DNA of 7,844 bases from an uncultured Clostridia bacterium. GTDB lineage: Bacteria > Bacillota > Clostridia > Lachnospirales > Lachnospiraceae. The notes under the pieces were generated by a model. It saw nothing but the letters and a program-made list of their open reading frames with translations, made no database searches and had not been told where the DNA came from. Positions 7,717-7,844 of this stretch are shown one piece after another. The translations under genes and the position numbers were made by a program. The stretch lies in NCBI GenBank assembly GCA_945622055.1, contig CALZBV010000117.1, forward strand, positions 1 through 7,844, written 5' to 3'. Position 1 is the first letter of the stretch. The number at the start of each line of letters is the position of its first letter.

Positions 7717-7722
7717 CTCCTT
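7717..7722 (-). promoter_or_regulatory. Ribosome binding site of the lipoprotein gene
   Basis: The minus strand reads AAGGAG at this position, 10 nt before the ATG at 7706. It lies in the 19-nt gap after the upstream TGA, so the gene appears to be translated from a polycistronic message. It supports ATG 7706 as the start, as does the signal peptide that begins there directly. Confidence 0.8.
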
Positions 7723-7725
7723 TTT

Positions 7726-7844
7726 TCATCTGCTCACATCCTCCTCCGATTCCCACAAAAGACAAAACTCACATGGCGTTGCACCATAAGAAGCCGCTGC
7801 CTTTTGCGACGAAAACTCTGTAAGGACATCCTCCGGACTTATTC
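7726..7844 (-). CDS. C-terminal end of an unidentified upstream gene with a CxxC motif
   Basis: Reading from the right edge, one minus-strand frame stays open for 38 codons and ends with TGA at 7728-7726, 19 nt before the lipoprotein ATG. It encodes ISPEDVLTEF, then SSQKAAASYGATPCEFC, then LLWESEEDVSR. The other two frames have early stops (TAA at the edge in one, TGA after 24 codons in the other). The composition looks like real coding sequence, with an acidic tail, and the spacing is typical of an operon. The CEFC pair could bind metal or be redox-active, but two cysteines in a short tail are not enough to assign a function. I do not recognise the family. Confidence 0.6.
   Translation of the reverse strand, partial: ISPEDVLTEFSSQKAAASYGATPCEFCLLWESEEDVSR

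Overview
The window reads as chromosomal DNA from a Gram-positive anaerobe of the Clostridia, most likely a Lachnospiraceae-type gut bacterium. This rests on an anaerobic pyruvate formate-lyase with the clostridial N-terminus, strong AGGAGG-type ribosome binding sites, moderate base composition, and large secreted proteins with Pro/Thr-rich linkers and BspA-type leucine-rich repeats. The genus cannot be fixed from the sequence. All genes I can support lie on the minus strand, so biological order runs from high to low coordinates.

Region by region, in transcription order: (1) 7844-7726, the last 38 codons of an unidentified gene with a CxxC motif near its C-terminus; (2) 7706-6072, a 544-residue predicted lipoprotein with a lipobox Cys at residue 22, a long Thr/Pro linker, an S-layer-homology-like helical region and an unrecognised C-terminal domain; (3) 6062-513, a giant 1849-residue secreted protein with a mosaic layout: signal peptide, N-terminal domain, Thr/Pro linker containing a seven-unit 18-bp tandem repeat, BspA-like LRR region, long helical region, one InlB-B/Flg_new-like module, and a 720-residue beta-rich C-terminus; (4) a 159-bp intergenic stretch with an extended -10 promoter; (5) 353-1, the first 117 codons of pyruvate formate-lyase, cut by the window edge.

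Genes 1 to 3 are packed with gaps of 19 and 9 nt, and the stop codon of the lipoprotein gene lies inside the ribosome binding site of the giant gene. They therefore look like one operon whose promoter lies outside the window. The lipoprotein and the giant protein share the octapeptide PTKQPELS followed by M-x-T-G inside otherwise different linkers, with almost every codon differing at the third base. The most interesting reading is a two-component cell-surface system: a membrane-anchored lipoprotein and a large, apparently anchorless secreted partner. That functional link is inference. The pyruvate formate-lyase gene has its own promoter and is probably an unrelated housekeeping neighbour.

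No RNA genes, insertion sequences, CRISPR arrays or convincing terminators were seen. Apart from the genes, no stretch longer than 160 bases is non-coding.
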